This document shows, piece after piece, positions 25,224-34,382 of a stretch of 43,380 nucleotides of DNA; positions within the stretch are counted from its first letter, which is position 1; each line of letters opens with the position of its first letter. The notes under the pieces were generated by a model, which ran no database searches, was not told the origin of the DNA, and worked only from the letters and a program-made list of their open reading frames with translations. A program made the position numbers and the translations under genes. This DNA comes from Xanthobacter autotrophicus (GTDB lineage Bacteria > Pseudomonadota > Alphaproteobacteria > Rhizobiales > Xanthobacteraceae): NCBI RefSeq assembly GCF_030015065.1, contig NZ_JAIVFN010000026.1:1-43380 (forward strand), read 5' to 3'.

Positions 25224-27866
25224 CTACCGCCCCTCGCGGATGGCGAGTCGCGTCGCTTCCACGCCGCGATAGGCGGAGGCGCGGCAGCTCAGGATCACCA
25301 CCTGCATGCGGGTCGCCGCCTCGGTGAGGATCTCCATCATGGTGTCGAAGCGGTCGTCGTCGGCGAAGACGAGGGCGTCGTCGAGCACCAGGGAGGCCGG
25401 CTTGCCCTTGGCGATCAGCAGGTCCGCGAACGCGATGCGGGTGAGAATGGCGATCTGCTCCTGGGTGCCCTTGCTCAGCAGCTCCGCCGCTTCCTCCCGC
25501 CCGCCGCGGCTCAGCGCCTCGGGCCGCAGGGTTTCGCCGAAAGCAAGGCTGGCATTGGGCAGAAGCCGGCGCACATAGGGCTCGATGCGGCGGGTCACAG
25601 GTTCCAGATAGCGCCGCGCCGCCTCCTGCTGGGTCTCCCTGAGCACCTTGAGGAGGAGCGCCAGCGTATCCGCCTCCTGCTTCAGGCGCTGGAAGGCGGC
25701 CTCGGCGGCCTCGGCTTCTTCGGTCGCGGCGGCGGCGCGGCTGGCGGGGCCTTCGCCACCCAGCGTCTTGGCCTGCTCCTCCAGTCGCGCCACCTCGCCG
25801 GCGAGGGCGGGCAACTGGCCCTGCAGGGTCTCGCGGCGCTTGCGGAGCGCATCGCGCTTGCGGACGAGGGATGCCTCGTCCAGCACCTCGGCGGCGCGCT
25901 GGGCGGCATTGCGATCCATGAGGGCGCGGCCCTCCGAGGTGCGCGCGGCGTCGAGGGCGGCAGCGAGATCGGCGTCCATGAGGTCGCCGGTTTCGGCGTC
26001 GAGGTCGTCGGCGAGCCGGCGCCGGTCGCCCTCCATGCGTTCCAGCGTGGTGGCGAGGGCCATTTCCCGTTGCTGGGCGCTCTTCAGCCCCTCCAGCATG
26101 GCCTCGCGCCGCGCCGCCGCCTCGGTCTCGGCGGTGCGCAGGGCGCGGGTGCGGGTTTCGAGGTCGGCAAGGCCGGCCGGGGCTTCCTTCGTTTCCGGCG
26201 CGGGGGGCGCGAGGCCGGCCAGCGCCCCGCGCAGCGGGTCCAGCCCGGCCGGGATGCCGAGGGCGGCATCGGCGGGGCATTCGGCCTTCAGCCGGGTGCG
26301 CAGACCCAGAAGCTCCGTTTCGTCGTTGGCCCGAACCCGTGCGGCGGCCCGCGCCTCGGCCGCAGTGGCGTGGCCGGACGCGACGAGGAAATCGGCGAGC
26401 TTGCGCCGGGCGTCTTCAAGCGCGGCGAGGGCCGGCGCGCCGCTCGCGGGCGGGGTGAGGGTGAAGCTGCCGACGCCGGGAACGGCGAGCACCATGGGGC
26501 GGCTGAGGCGCACCGTGCTCCCGTCGACGAGGGGGGCGCCATCCATGAGGATGGCCGGCGCGCCCGGCTCCAGCGCCACCTGCAACGTGGCCGCGCCCGC
26601 CTCGACCGCGGCGCGGGCGGCGCCGGCAGTGTCTTCCAGCTGGCGCAGGCGGTTCACCGCCGCCTCGTCCATGCGCTCGGCAGCGATGCGGGCCTCGCGG
26701 GTGCGGATCTCGGCGGCGAGGGCCTCGGCCCGCTCCAGCCGGGCGAAGGCGGCGGCGTGGATGCGGCGCCGCTCGGCGGCATCGCGTTCCGTGCGGGCGG
26801 CATCGCGCGCATCCTCGGCGGCGCGCAAGTCGGCGCGGGCGCGCTCAAGGGCGGTGGCGGCCTGCTGCTCGGCACTCCGGGCGCGGGCCATGGCCTCGGC
26901 GTGGGCGGCGACATCGGCGGCGGCCTTGTGTGCGGCCGCCTCGGCCCTGGCGAGGGCATCGCGCATCTGGGCGCGCGCCGCCGTGCGGGTCTCCAATGCC
27001 GAGCGCTCGCCGGAGGCCTTCTGCAGGGCGAGTTCGGCGATACGCAGGGCCTGTCCCGCCGCCTTGGCGCGGTCGATGTCCTCGCCGAGCCGCTTCAGGT
27101 CGGCGTCGATCTCCGGGTCTTCCATGTCGCGGACGAGCCGGCGCTGCTCGTTGCGCCTGGCTTCGAGGCGTTCCAGCAGGCCCTCGAACTGGGTCAGCTC
27201 GCGCCGGGCGTCCTCGGCCCGGACGCGGGCGGTCTCCGCCGCCTCCTGTGCCTGCCTCAGGCGTCCGGTGGTGCGCCCGGTGGCGGTGTAGAAATCGCCG
27301 AGGCTCTTTTCCACCTGCTGGACCACGGCCTTCGCCCGCCGCCCGCCGGTCACCGCGCCCACCTCGCCGGCCAAAGCCTCCTCCAGTGAGCGCCGGGCGG
27401 TCTCGGCGGGGGCGCCGAGCTGGAAGGACAGGCCCTGTTCCACCCACAAAAGGCCCAGGGCGCCGCGGCTTTCATCGTCGGCGCCGCGATTGCCGGCGCG
27501 GTTGAAGCCGAGCAGCGCCTGGAGCTTTTCCTCCGCCGCGTCCGACGAAAAGCGCCCGTCCGGACCTTCCAGCGTCACCTGCGGCGCGGCCAGGAAGCGC
27601 TTGGACAGGTACCATTCCCCGCCGCCCACGTCGAAGGCGAGATCCACCGTCGGCGCCACCTCGTCCCCCTGCGGGCGGAAGGAGCGGATGCGGTCGCTCC
27701 TGGCGCTGTGGCGCTCGAACAGGGCGGCGCGCAGGGCGTCGAGCACCGTGGACTTGCCGGTCTCGTTGGGCTCGCAGACGAGGTTGAGCCCGTCGGCAAA
27801 GCCGTCCAGCACCACGGGCGCGCGGAACTTGCGGAAATTCTCGATGGTCAGGCGGCGGATGCGCAT
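25224..27866 (-). CDS. YhaN-like SMC/Rad50-type ATPase
   Basis: This 880-residue protein has split ATPase halves at the two ends joined by long Ala/Arg/Glu-rich coiled coils, as in SbcC/Rad50 and the YhaN family. At the N terminus MRIRRLTIENFRKF leads to Walker A EPNETGKST (32-40). At the C terminus the ABC signature is LSKGTQEQIAILTRIAFADL and Walker B is LVLDDALVFAD, followed by the conserved His-replacing segment VVILSCRAS. Between them are two coiled-coil arms interrupted near the middle; no CxxC zinc hook is visible, unlike Rad50/SbcC. It probably works with the nuclease encoded just upstream in processing DNA ends, by analogy with SbcCD and YhaMN/YhaO. Its ATG overlaps the nuclease stop by one base (TGATG), implying translational coupling and a fixed stoichiometry. 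Confidence 0.9.
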   Translation of the reverse strand: MRIRRLTIENFRKFRAPVVLDGFADGLNLVCEPNETGKSTVLDALRAALFERHSARSDRIRSFRPQGDEVAPTVDLAFDVGGGEWYLSKRFLAAPQVTLEGPDGRFSSDAAEEKLQALLGFNRAGNRGADDESRGALGLLWVEQGLSFQLGAPAETARRSLEEALAGEVGAVTGGRRAKAVVQQVEKSLGDFYTATGRTTGRLRQAQEAAETARVRAEDARRELTQFEGLLERLEARRNEQRRLVRDMEDPEIDADLKRLGEDIDRAKAAGQALRIAELALQKASGERSALETRTAARAQMRDALARAEAAAHKAAADVAAHAEAMARARSAEQQAATALERARADLRAAEDARDAARTERDAAERRRIHAAAFARLERAEALAAEIRTREARIAAERMDEAAVNRLRQLEDTAGAARAAVEAGAATLQVALEPGAPAILMDGAPLVDGSTVRLSRPMVLAVPGVGSFTLTPPASGAPALAALEDARRKLADFLVASGHATAAEARAAARVRANDETELLGLRTRLKAECPADAALGIPAGLDPLRGALAGLAPPAPETKEAPAGLADLETRTRALRTAETEAAARREAMLEGLKSAQQREMALATTLERMEGDRRRLADDLDAETGDLMDADLAAALDAARTSEGRALMDRNAAQRAAEVLDEASLVRKRDALRKRRETLQGQLPALAGEVARLEEQAKTLGGEGPASRAAAATEEAEAAEAAFQRLKQEADTLALLLKVLRETQQEAARRYLEPVTRRIEPYVRRLLPNASLAFGETLRPEALSRGGREEAAELLSKGTQEQIAILTRIAFADLLIAKGKPASLVLDDALVFADDDRFDTMMEILTEAATRMQVVILSCRASAYRGVEATRLAIREGR

Positions 27867-28987
27867 CAGGCCTCTCCCGGCCGCTGGGCCCGATGATGCT
27901 CCACGTAAAGCCGCTCCAGCGCGGCGGCGGCGAGGCGCCCCTCGGCTCCGCCTTCGGCCGCCATGGCGTTGAGGCGCTCGGCGGCGGCGCGCAAATCGCC
28001 GAAGGCGTCGATCTCGGCGAGGTCGGTGTCGGTGGGCCGGGTGACGAGGCCGGCGAGGTCGAGGTCCAGCCAGCGCAGCTCGTGGGCGAGGCCATCCTCC
28101 AGCCGGCGGCGCACCGCCACCTTGTCACCGAGGGAGACGAGGCCGTTCAAATGCAGGCGCGCCACCACGTTCTGCCGCGCAATCCCGGGGGCAAGGCCCG
28201 CCATGAGGGCGTCGAGGTCGGCTGCGGCGGCGAGGCTCCAGTCGGCCTCGATCCAGTGGTGGCGGCCGATGGCAAGGTCGGTGACCTGCGGCGGCGCGCC
28301 GGGGCCGGCGATGTCCACCAAAAGGGCAAGGCCGGTGGCCTCGCGGCCGAAATCGTCGGGCTCGGGGGTGCCGCTGTAATGGGTGCGCTCGTCGATGCGC
28401 AGCCGCCCGTGCCAGTCGCCCAGCGCCAGATAGGCGAGGCCGGCACGGCGGGCGCGGTCGGGGGCGAGCAGGTTGGTGTCGGGATCGGAGCCGAAAGCCT
28501 GCACCGAGCCATGGGCCAGCCCGATGCGCAGCGCGCCGGGCGGCGTCTGCGCCGCATCGAACCACGCCGTAGGATCGGAGAGGCTGCGCTTGTGGGTGAG
28601 CGGGGCCGGCAGCAGCACGGCGGTTTCGCCGATGGCGATGGGCTCCGGTGTCGTGGCGGCGATGACGTTGGGCGGCGTCTCGGCCTTGAGGCGGGTCCAC
28701 AGGCCGTCGGCGCGCAGGGGATCGTGATTGCCGGGCAGCAGCACCCAGGTGACGTTCGCGGCCTCCCGCATGCGCGAGAGCGCCTGCCGGTAGACGCGGT
28801 CGCCGGGCTCGGGGCTGTCGAACACGTCGCCGGCCACCAGCACCAGCGGCGCGCTGTGGTCCTGCGCGGCGCGGGCGAGGCTGTCGATGGCGCCGAGGCG
28901 GGCCTCCTGCAAAGCCGCGCGGGCGTCTTCCTGCGCGCGCCCGAACGGCTTGCCGAGCTGCCAGTCGGATGTGTGGATGAAACGCAT
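27866..28987 (-). CDS. SbcD/YhaO-like metallophosphoesterase (DNA exonuclease subunit)
   Basis: This 373-residue protein is a calcineurin-like metallophosphoesterase of the SbcD/Mre11 type, expected to be the nuclease partner of the YhaN-like ATPase. Metal-ligand motifs are Asp8 in IHTSDWQLGK, Asp54 in AGDVFDS, GNHDP (86-90), a later LAHGS histidine and LGDWHGR. The C-terminal third is helical and less conserved, as in the capping region that binds the ATPase. The ATG before RFIHTSDW has a strong ribosome-binding site (GGGGAGGG). It is the first gene of the two-gene operon. Confidence 0.9.
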   Translation of the reverse strand: MRFIHTSDWQLGKPFGRAQEDARAALQEARLGAIDSLARAAQDHSAPLVLVAGDVFDSPEPGDRVYRQALSRMREAANVTWVLLPGNHDPLRADGLWTRLKAETPPNVIAATTPEPIAIGETAVLLPAPLTHKRSLSDPTAWFDAAQTPPGALRIGLAHGSVQAFGSDPDTNLLAPDRARRAGLAYLALGDWHGRLRIDERTHYSGTPEPDDFGREATGLALLVDIAGPGAPPQVTDLAIGRHHWIEADWSLAAAADLDALMAGLAPGIARQNVVARLHLNGLVSLGDKVAVRRRLEDGLAHELRWLDLDLAGLVTRPTDTDLAEIDAFGDLRAAAERLNAMAAEGGAEGRLAAAALERLYVEHHRAQRPGEA

Positions 28988-29291
28988 GCGGCCCTCCCCG
29001 GCCGGGAGGTTAGACGCCCGCGCCGCCGGCAAGGCAAGGCCGCTGCGGACCGGCGCCGGAAAACCGCCGCTGGCACGGCCGGTTGTGCGAAATGGCGGCG
29101 GGGCGGGGTTCCGGCCTCGTGGCGCGGCAGGGGCGGGAATGGCGAATCACCACGGATTGCGCCCCGGTCGAGCGTGAGCCCCGGCCATCAGGAACCCTGC
29201 GCCCCCTCACCATGAGGCGCGCGCCGCATCAGGGGACGCGCGGCGTCGCCATCCATGCGGCGCCGCGCGCGGGGGCCCGCCGGTGCGCCCC
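28988..29291. other. Intergenic region between dadA and the SbcD-like gene
   Basis: These 304 bases separate two genes on the minus strand. I see no supported gene. A GC-rich tract at about 29245-29285 (GGCGCCGCGCGCG-like) could form structure downstream of dadA. The promoter of the nuclease/ATPase operon should lie in the part nearest 28990-29080. Confidence 0.35.
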
Positions 29292-30557
29292 TCAGGCCGC
29301 CTCGGCGTAGCGCGCGACGGAGAGGTCGGCGGTGTCGATGTCGGGGGAGCGGCCGCCGATCAGGTCGGCGAGCACCCGGCCGGAGCCGCAGGCCATGGTC
29401 CAGCCCAGGGTGCCGTGGCCGGTATTGGTGAAGAGATTGGCCATCTTCGTCGGGCCGATGATGGGTGTGCCGTCCGGGGTCATGGGCCGCAGCCCGGTCC
29501 AGAACGAGGCCTTCGAGATGTCGCCGCCGGCGGGGAACAGGTCGCCCACCGAGAAGGCGAGTGTCGCCCGGCGCGGTTCCCGCAGGCTCAGGTCGAAGCC
29601 GGCGAGTTCCGCCGTTCCGCCCACCCGGATGCGCTCGCCGAGGCGGGTGATGGCCACCTTGTAGGTCTCGTCCATCACGGTGGAGCGCGGCGCCGCGTCC
29701 GGGTCCACGACGGGCAGGGTGAGGGAATAGCCCTTCACCGGATAGACCGGCAGCCGGATGCCGAGAGGCGCGAGCAGGGCCGGGGTATAGCTGCCCATGG
29801 CGGCCACATAGGTGTCGGCGGTGATCACCTCTCCGCCGGCCAGCGTCACGCCGGTGACGCGCCCGCCTTCGTGCCGAAGTCCCTCCACGGTGGTGCCATA
29901 GCGGAACGCGACGCCCTGCCGGGCGCAGATCTCGGCTAGGCGCTGGGTGAAGATGTGGGCGTCGCCGGTCTCGTCCCCCGGCAGGCGCAGGCCGCCGACA
30001 AACTTGTCCCGCACCCGGGCGAGCGCCGGCTCGGCGCGGATGCAGCCCGCAGGATCGAGCAGCTCGTAGCGCACATTGTGGGCATCCAGCACCTCGGTGT
30101 CGGAATGCACGTGGTCGAGCTGCTTCTGGGTGCGGAACAGCTGGAGGGTGCCCAGCATGCGCTCGTCATAGGCGATGCCGGTCTCGGCCCGCAGCGCGTC
30201 GAGGGCGTCGCGGCTGTATTCGGCGAGGGCGACCATGCGCGCCTTGTTGCGGCGGTAGGCGGCCTCGGTGCAGTTGGCCAGCAGTTGGGCCAGCCACAGA
30301 TAGAGCTTGGGGTCGAGGCTCGGCCACAGCACCAGCGGACGGTGGTGCATGAGCAGCCACTTGATGGCCTTCACCGGAACGCCCGGCCCGGCCCAGGGCG
30401 CGGAATAGCCGGGGGAGACCTGGCCCGCATTGGCGAAGGAAGTCTCCATGCCCGCCGCGTTCTGGCGGTCAATCACGGTTACTTCATGCCCGGCCTTGGA
30501 CAGGTAATAGGCCGATGCCGTTCCCACGACTCCGCTGCCCAAAATCAGTATGCGCAT
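29292..30557 (-). CDS. dadA: D-amino acid dehydrogenase small subunit (DadA)
   Basis: This 421-residue FAD-dependent oxidoreductase oxidises D-amino acids (notably D-alanine) to 2-oxo acids and passes electrons to the respiratory quinone pool at the inner membrane. The dinucleotide-binding motif is at the very N terminus, [10 protein letters not shown] with Gly7, Gly9 and Gly12, then VIDRQ at the end of strand 2. Family blocks include [20 protein letters not shown], the WLLMHHRPL segment and, near the C terminus, [16 protein letters not shown] and the FAD-contacting [16 protein letters not shown]. The ATG at 30557 has GGAGGGG upstream. No alanine racemase or Lrp-type regulator is adjacent. 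Confidence 0.94.
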   Translation of the reverse strand: MRILILGSGVVGTASAYYLSKAGHEVTVIDRQNAAGMETSFANAGQVSPGYSAPWAGPGVPVKAIKWLLMHHRPLVLWPSLDPKLYLWLAQLLANCTEAAYRRNKARMVALAEYSRDALDALRAETGIAYDERMLGTLQLFRTQKQLDHVHSDTEVLDAHNVRYELLDPAGCIRAEPALARVRDKFVGGLRLPGDETGDAHIFTQRLAEICARQGVAFRYGTTVEGLRHEGGRVTGVTLAGGEVITADTYVAAMGSYTPALLAPLGIRLPVYPVKGYSLTLPVVDPDAAPRSTVMDETYKVAITRLGERIRVGGTAELAGFDLSLREPRRATLAFSVGDLFPAGGDISKASFWTGLRPMTPDGTPIIGPTKMANLFTNTGHGTLGWTMACGSGRVLADLIGGRSPDIDTADLSVARYAEAA

Positions 30558-30987
30558 GGCGAAGACCCCTCCGGCCCCACCCCTTCCGGTTCGCGCCGGA
30601 CCGGCCCGGCGCCCCGGAGCGGGGCAGCAAGTAGACATGGTGCGCCGAACCCGGCGCCATCCCGCTCTGTTCAAGCAATTTTTGCGCCTTGTCGGGATCA
30701 CGATTTCTCGTGCGCCGGTCGGCATGCGACCGCCTGTCGCGCGGGTATCGAGAGGCCATCGCCCAAGGATTGATCGTGATCAAAGAATGATCTTTCGCCG
30801 CCTCCTAGCCTTTCTCCGTTGACGGGGCCTTCGGGCATGCCCGGCGGAGCGCGAGGTTTGCGCTTTTCCGGCAGAAGCTCGCACGAGGCCGCAGGGCAGG
30901 CGTTTCCCCAGTGTTTTCAAGGGAGCGCGGCCGCATTCCAGGGGCTCCGTCGTGAATTTCTTGATCTCTTCCAGAGGAGACGATGTG
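30558..30987. other. 430-base divergent intergenic region between dadA and the 81-residue gene
   Basis: No protein gene is convincing here. The region is less GC-rich in its middle, carries a perfect FNR/FixK-type box at 30770-30783, and ends with a good ribosome-binding site (AGAGGAGA) for the small gene. About 170 bases remain between the box and that start codon, leaving room for a long 5' leader if transcription begins about 40 bases after the box. Confidence 0.5.
30770..30783. promoter_or_regulatory. Perfect FNR/FixK/Anr-type box TTGATCGTGATCAA
   Basis: The site matches the TTGAT-N4-ATCAA consensus of FNR/FixK-type oxygen-responsive activators at every defined position and is also fully symmetrical. 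It lies 187 bases upstream of dadA (minus strand) and 204 bases upstream of the 81-residue gene (plus strand). If used as a class II site (centred near -41) toward the right, transcription would begin near 30818. It suggests microaerobic control of the small gene, of dadA, or of both. Confidence 0.6.
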
Positions 30988-31233
30988 ATGAGTGCCCTTG
31001 CCAAGCGCATTGAGCTGCCGGTTGAATCTCCCGTCCAGAAGGCCGACGACGTGCTGATCCACGTCCGCTTCAACCCCAACGCGGACGTCTTCACCATCGA
31101 CCGCCTCCCCGAGGGCGTTGCCCCCAAGGCCTGGTTCGAGCGTCTTTACCTGGGCGCCGCCCCCTATTACCGCACGATGGCCAATGGCCGCGGTTTCTTC
31201 CGCATTCCGGCCGAGGTCTTCGCGACCATCTGA
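30988..31233 (+). CDS. Small protein of unknown function (81 residues)
   Basis: I do not recognise this protein. It is 81 residues long, soluble, with a patch HVRFNPNADVFTIDRLPEG followed by a tyrosine- and aromatic-rich stretch (AWFERLYLGAAPYYRTMANGR split by an alanine run) and the end FFRIPAEVFATI. Coding is supported by strong codon-position bias, a good ribosome-binding site (AGAGGAGA, eight bases before the ATG) and a textbook terminator 26 bases after the stop. It is thus a stand-alone transcription unit with a perfect FNR/FixK-type box upstream. A role in microaerobic or stress adaptation is a guess from that context. Confidence 0.75.
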   Translation: MSALAKRIELPVESPVQKADDVLIHVRFNPNADVFTIDRLPEGVAPKAWFERLYLGAAPYYRTMANGRGFFRIPAEVFATI

Positions 31234-31258
31234 TCGCCGTCTCCCCGGCTTTGCACAG

Positions 31259-31292
31259 ACCGGCGCCGGCCTTCTGGCCGCGCCGGTTTTTT
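31259..31292 (+). terminator. Rho-independent terminator of the 81-residue gene
   Basis: ACCGGCG pairs with CGCCGGT and, after one bulged C, CGGCC pairs with GGCCG around a TTCT loop, followed by TTTTT. This is a 12-bp GC-rich stem with a U-run, starting 26 bases after the stop codon; the clearest intrinsic terminator in the window. Confidence 0.9.
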
Positions 31293-31458
31293 GTTGTCCG
31301 GCTCGCGCGCTGCGATGACACCCTCGTGGACTGCGTTTTCCGGGCCTGGTCTTTATTCTCGGATCAGGAAGGTGTTGATATTGGACAATGACGAGGCGCG
31401 GAGCCTGTCGAAACTGGCGCCGAACATGCCCATATGAGGCCATAAGAGGGAGAAAGCC

Positions 31459-31950
31459 ATGTCGGACACAGCGGCGTCGAACCAAACCCATTCGAAGCTC
31501 GGCGACGAGACCTTCATGACGGCCGACGATCTCAAGGCCTACATGCAGGAGGTCGAGCAGTCGAAGCTGTCGAAGGAACTCGCTGCCATGGACCGCGCCG
31601 ACAAGGCGCGCGAGGAACTGGTGAAGACCCTGTCGCAGCCGGTGAACCTCACCCCCGAAAGGCTGCACGAGATCAGCACCAACCTCCAGACCAAGATGCG
31701 CCTCGCCGCCCAGAGGGGCGAGACTGAGATCATGGTGATGCGTTTCCCCAACACCCTCTGCACGGACAAGGGCCGCGCCATCAACAACGCGGAGGAGGGC
31801 TGGCCCGATACCCTCACCGGGCGTCCCCGCCAGGCCTACGAGCTGTGGCGCGACCATCTGCGCCCGGGCCACTATAAGCTGAAGGCCATGGTCATCGACT
31901 GGCCGAACGGCATGCCGGGCGACATCGGCTTCTTCCTCAGCTGGGCCTGA
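31459..31950 (+). CDS. Uncharacterised 163-residue protein upstream of ppk2
   Basis: I do not recognise a named family. The N-terminal 25 residues are polar, then comes a charged helical region (about 20-75: DDLKAYMQEVEQSKLSKELA and following) that could form a coiled coil or helical bundle. The C-terminal half is compact with MVMRFPNTLCTDKGRAINN, a GWPDTLTGRPRQAYELWRD segment and the end GDIGFFLSWA. No signal peptide or membrane helix. A strong ribosome-binding site (AGAGGGAGA) precedes the ATG. It lies 47 bases upstream of the polyphosphate kinase 2 gene on the same strand, so the two are probably co-transcribed and a link to polyphosphate or stress physiology is plausible but unproven. Confidence 0.82.
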   Translation: MSDTAASNQTHSKLGDETFMTADDLKAYMQEVEQSKLSKELAAMDRADKAREELVKTLSQPVNLTPERLHEISTNLQTKMRLAAQRGETEIMVMRFPNTLCTDKGRAINNAEEGWPDTLTGRPRQAYELWRDHLRPGHYKLKAMVIDWPNGMPGDIGFFLSWA

Positions 31951-31997
31951 CGCCAGGCCGGCGCCACCGCAAGCAGAACAACAAACGGGAGGAAGCC

Positions 31998-32810
31998 ATG
32001 GGCAATTCGGAGGATGGGGAGAAGGGCGACAAGCAGGAACCGCTCAAGCGCAAGGCGTACGAGAGCGAGCTGAAGGAGCTTCATGCCGAGCTCGTGAAGG
32101 TTCAGCTTTGGGCCAAGCATACCGGCGCCAAGGTCTGCGTGATCTTCGAAGGGCGCGATGGCGCCGGCAAGGGAGGCGTCATCAAGGCCATCACCGAGCG
32201 GGTGAGCCCGCGCATCTTCCGGGTGATGGCGCTGCCGCCACCCACGGAGCGCGAGAAATCGCAGATGTTCATCCAGCGCTACCTGCCGCTGTTGCCGGCG
32301 GCGGGGGAGATCGTGATCTTCGACCGCTCCTGGTACAACCGCGCCGGGGTCGACCGCGTCATGGGCTTCTGCGGGGAGGAGGAGGCGAAGAAGTTTCTTG
32401 CCGCTACGCCCTTCGTGGAAAAGGCCATCGTCGAGTCGGGCGTCCTCCTCCTCAAATACTGGCTCGAGGTCTCCGAGGAGGAGCAGACGCGGCGCATGGA
32501 AAGCCGCATCGACGATCCGCGCAAGATCTGGAAGCTCTCGCCCATGGACCTCGAATCCTATTCGCGCTGGTATGATTATTCCCGCGCGCGGGACGAGATG
32601 TTCGAGGCGACCGACACCCAGTGGGCGCCCTGGTTCGTCGCCCAGTCGGACGACAAGAAGCGGGCGCGCCTCAACATCATTTCGCACCTGCTTTCGCGGA
32701 TCCCCTACGAGGAGGTGCCGCGGGAGAAGATCAAGCTTCCCAAGCGGCAGAAGCCCCACGGCTATGTCGAGGCGGATTACGCCCGCCACCGGGTGCCGGC
32801 CCGGTTCTGA
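31998..32810 (+). CDS. ppk2: Polyphosphate kinase 2 (PPK2 family)
   Basis: This 270-residue protein is a single-domain PPK2, using polyphosphate to phosphorylate nucleoside mono- or diphosphates (or the reverse). Walker A is GRDGAGKGG (52-60), Walker B is VIFDRSWYNRAG with Asp109 and Arg110, and the lid-module block VDRVMGFCG follows. The C-terminal signature SRARDEMFEATDTQWAPW is intact. Whether it prefers NMP or NDP substrates cannot be told from this reading. The ribosome-binding site GGGAGGAA is strong. It forms a likely two-gene unit with the 163-residue protein. Confidence 0.93.
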   Translation: MGNSEDGEKGDKQEPLKRKAYESELKELHAELVKVQLWAKHTGAKVCVIFEGRDGAGKGGVIKAITERVSPRIFRVMALPPPTEREKSQMFIQRYLPLLPAAGEIVIFDRSWYNRAGVDRVMGFCGEEEAKKFLAATPFVEKAIVESGVLLLKYWLEVSEEEQTRRMESRIDDPRKIWKLSPMDLESYSRWYDYSRARDEMFEATDTQWAPWFVAQSDDKKRARLNIISHLLSRIPYEEVPREKIKLPKRQKPHGYVEADYARHRVPARF

Positions 32811-32844
32811 GCCTGCGCCCGGGCGGCGGCGTCCGTGCGCCAGG

Positions 32845-34083
32845 TCAGGGACGCCCTGCCGCCGGGGCCGCATCGGTCGCGGCGTCGCGCTGCGCCTTCA
32901 GGTCCAGGGCGTAGGACAGGACCGCGAGGGCAAGGCCCGCCACGGCGATGGCGGCGCCCATGAAGGGCAGGTCCGCGTAGGGTAGCCCGGCAGTGAGCGC
33001 CAGGCCGCCGGCCCAGGCGCCGATGGCGTTGCCGAAGTTGAATGCGCCCTGGTTCAGGGTCGAGGCGAGGTTGGGGGCTTTCGCCGCCTCGGTCACCACC
33101 CGCGTCTGGAGCGGTGCGATGAGGGCGAAGGCGAGCACGCCCCAGATGAACAGGGTGAGCGCCGCCGGCACCACCGCGTGGCTCGTCGCGGCGAAGGACG
33201 CCAGCAGCGGGACGATCACCGCCATGATGCCGATCACCGACGGCATCAGCCGCCAGTCCGCCAGCCGGCCGCCGAGGAAGTTGCCGCAGGTGAGGCCGAC
33301 GCCGAACAGGAGCAGCATCAGCGTCACGCCCTGGGTGCTGATGCCGGTCACGTTCTGGAGGATCGGCGTGATGTAGGTGAAGACGCTGAACAGGCTGGCC
33401 GACGAGACGATGCTCAAGGCCATGGCAAGCATCACCTGCGGGCTGCCGAGGGATTTGGCCTCCCGCTTGAGGTTCATGGGCGGAACCTCGATGGTGCGCG
33501 GCAGGAAGGCGGCCAGCGCCAGCGCGGCGGCGATGCCGATGGCGACCACCACGAAGAAGGGGCTGCGCCAGCCCAGTGCCTCGCCCAGCGCCGTCCCCGC
33601 GGGCACGCCGAGCACGTTGGCGAGGGTGAGGCCGGCGAACATCATGGCGATAGCCTGCGCCTTGCGCCCCGGCAGGACGAGGGCGGATGCCACCACCGCG
33701 CCGAGGCCGAAGAACGCGCCGTGGCACAGGGCGGTGAGCACCCGCGCCCCCATGAGCAGCCAGTAGGACGGCGCGAGCGCGCACATGAGGTTGCCGAGGA
33801 TGAAGACGCCCATCAGCACCAGAAGGGCGCGCCGCCGGTCCATGCGCGCCGTCGCCACCGCGAGGAAGGGTGAGCCGAAGGTCACCGAGAGGGCATAGCC
33901 CGTCACCAGCAGGCCGGCTTCGGGAATGGTGACGTGAAGGTCGCCGGCCACCTGGGGCAACAGGCCCATGATGACGAACTCGGTGGTGCCGATGCCGAAG
34001 GCGGCAGCGCCCAGCGCGAGCAGGGGGAGGCGGGGATTGCCGTGCGCCGGAGCGGGCGACGGTGCGGAAGGCTGTGCGGCCAT
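32845..34083 (-). CDS. AraJ-like MFS exporter (DHA1 family)
   Basis: This 412-residue protein has the 12-helix pattern of major facilitator drug/sugar exporters. The AraJ/NepI-type N-terminal signature ALGAAAFGIGTTEFVIMGLL is in helix 1, the motif A equivalent is ATARMDRRRAL between helices 2 and 3, and RVLTALCHGAFFGLGAV in helix 4 closely resembles AraJ-type transporters. A proline/alanine-rich N-terminal leader precedes helix 1. The substrate is unknown. The ATG at 34083 is chosen; an extension to a TTG at 34131 is possible. It converges with ppk2 and appears to be transcribed alone. Confidence 0.9.
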   Translation of the reverse strand: MAAQPSAPSPAPAHGNPRLPLLALGAAAFGIGTTEFVIMGLLPQVAGDLHVTIPEAGLLVTGYALSVTFGSPFLAVATARMDRRRALLVLMGVFILGNLMCALAPSYWLLMGARVLTALCHGAFFGLGAVVASALVLPGRKAQAIAMMFAGLTLANVLGVPAGTALGEALGWRSPFFVVVAIGIAAALALAAFLPRTIEVPPMNLKREAKSLGSPQVMLAMALSIVSSASLFSVFTYITPILQNVTGISTQGVTLMLLLFGVGLTCGNFLGGRLADWRLMPSVIGIMAVIVPLLASFAATSHAVVPAALTLFIWGVLAFALIAPLQTRVVTEAAKAPNLASTLNQGAFNFGNAIGAWAGGLALTAGLPYADLPFMGAAIAVAGLALAVLSYALDLKAQRDAATDAAPAAGRP

Positions 34084-34382
34084 GACGATCACCGGATGGG
34101 GCGGGAGCCGGTTCAGGCGCTGCGCGCCCAATGATGAACGTCAGTTTATGCCGCAGTGCAGCAAAAATCCAAATGCATTTAAGGCTGGAGGGGTGCTCGC
34201 CAGATGCATGGGCGCTCTATGGATGGCGCCGCTTGGCGGTGCCCGAATTTGAAGTTCTGCGGCTTCGACCCTGGCACGGCCCCGGAGCCTTCTTCCGCTG
34301 GCGTGGGGAGGGCAGTGTGGGGGCTGTCGGTTCTTTTCCATCGCGCCGGCGGTGCCTGTTGGCACGGGGCCGCCCTTTCCAG

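Noticed and set aside
29069-29086. TGGCACG followed by GTTGTGC as a sigma-54 -24/-12 promoter
   Set aside because: The second half is shifted by one base from the required spacing and the expected GC at -12 is not kept.
30550-30822. Possible 90-codon gene in the dadA upstream gap
   Set aside because: Begins inside dadA antisense, lacks a ribosome-binding site, has no conserved-looking segment and would overlap the FNR/FixK-type box.
34274-34292. TGGCACG at 34274 as a sigma-54 promoter
   Set aside because: Only the -24 half is present; CGGAG follows where TTGC is needed.
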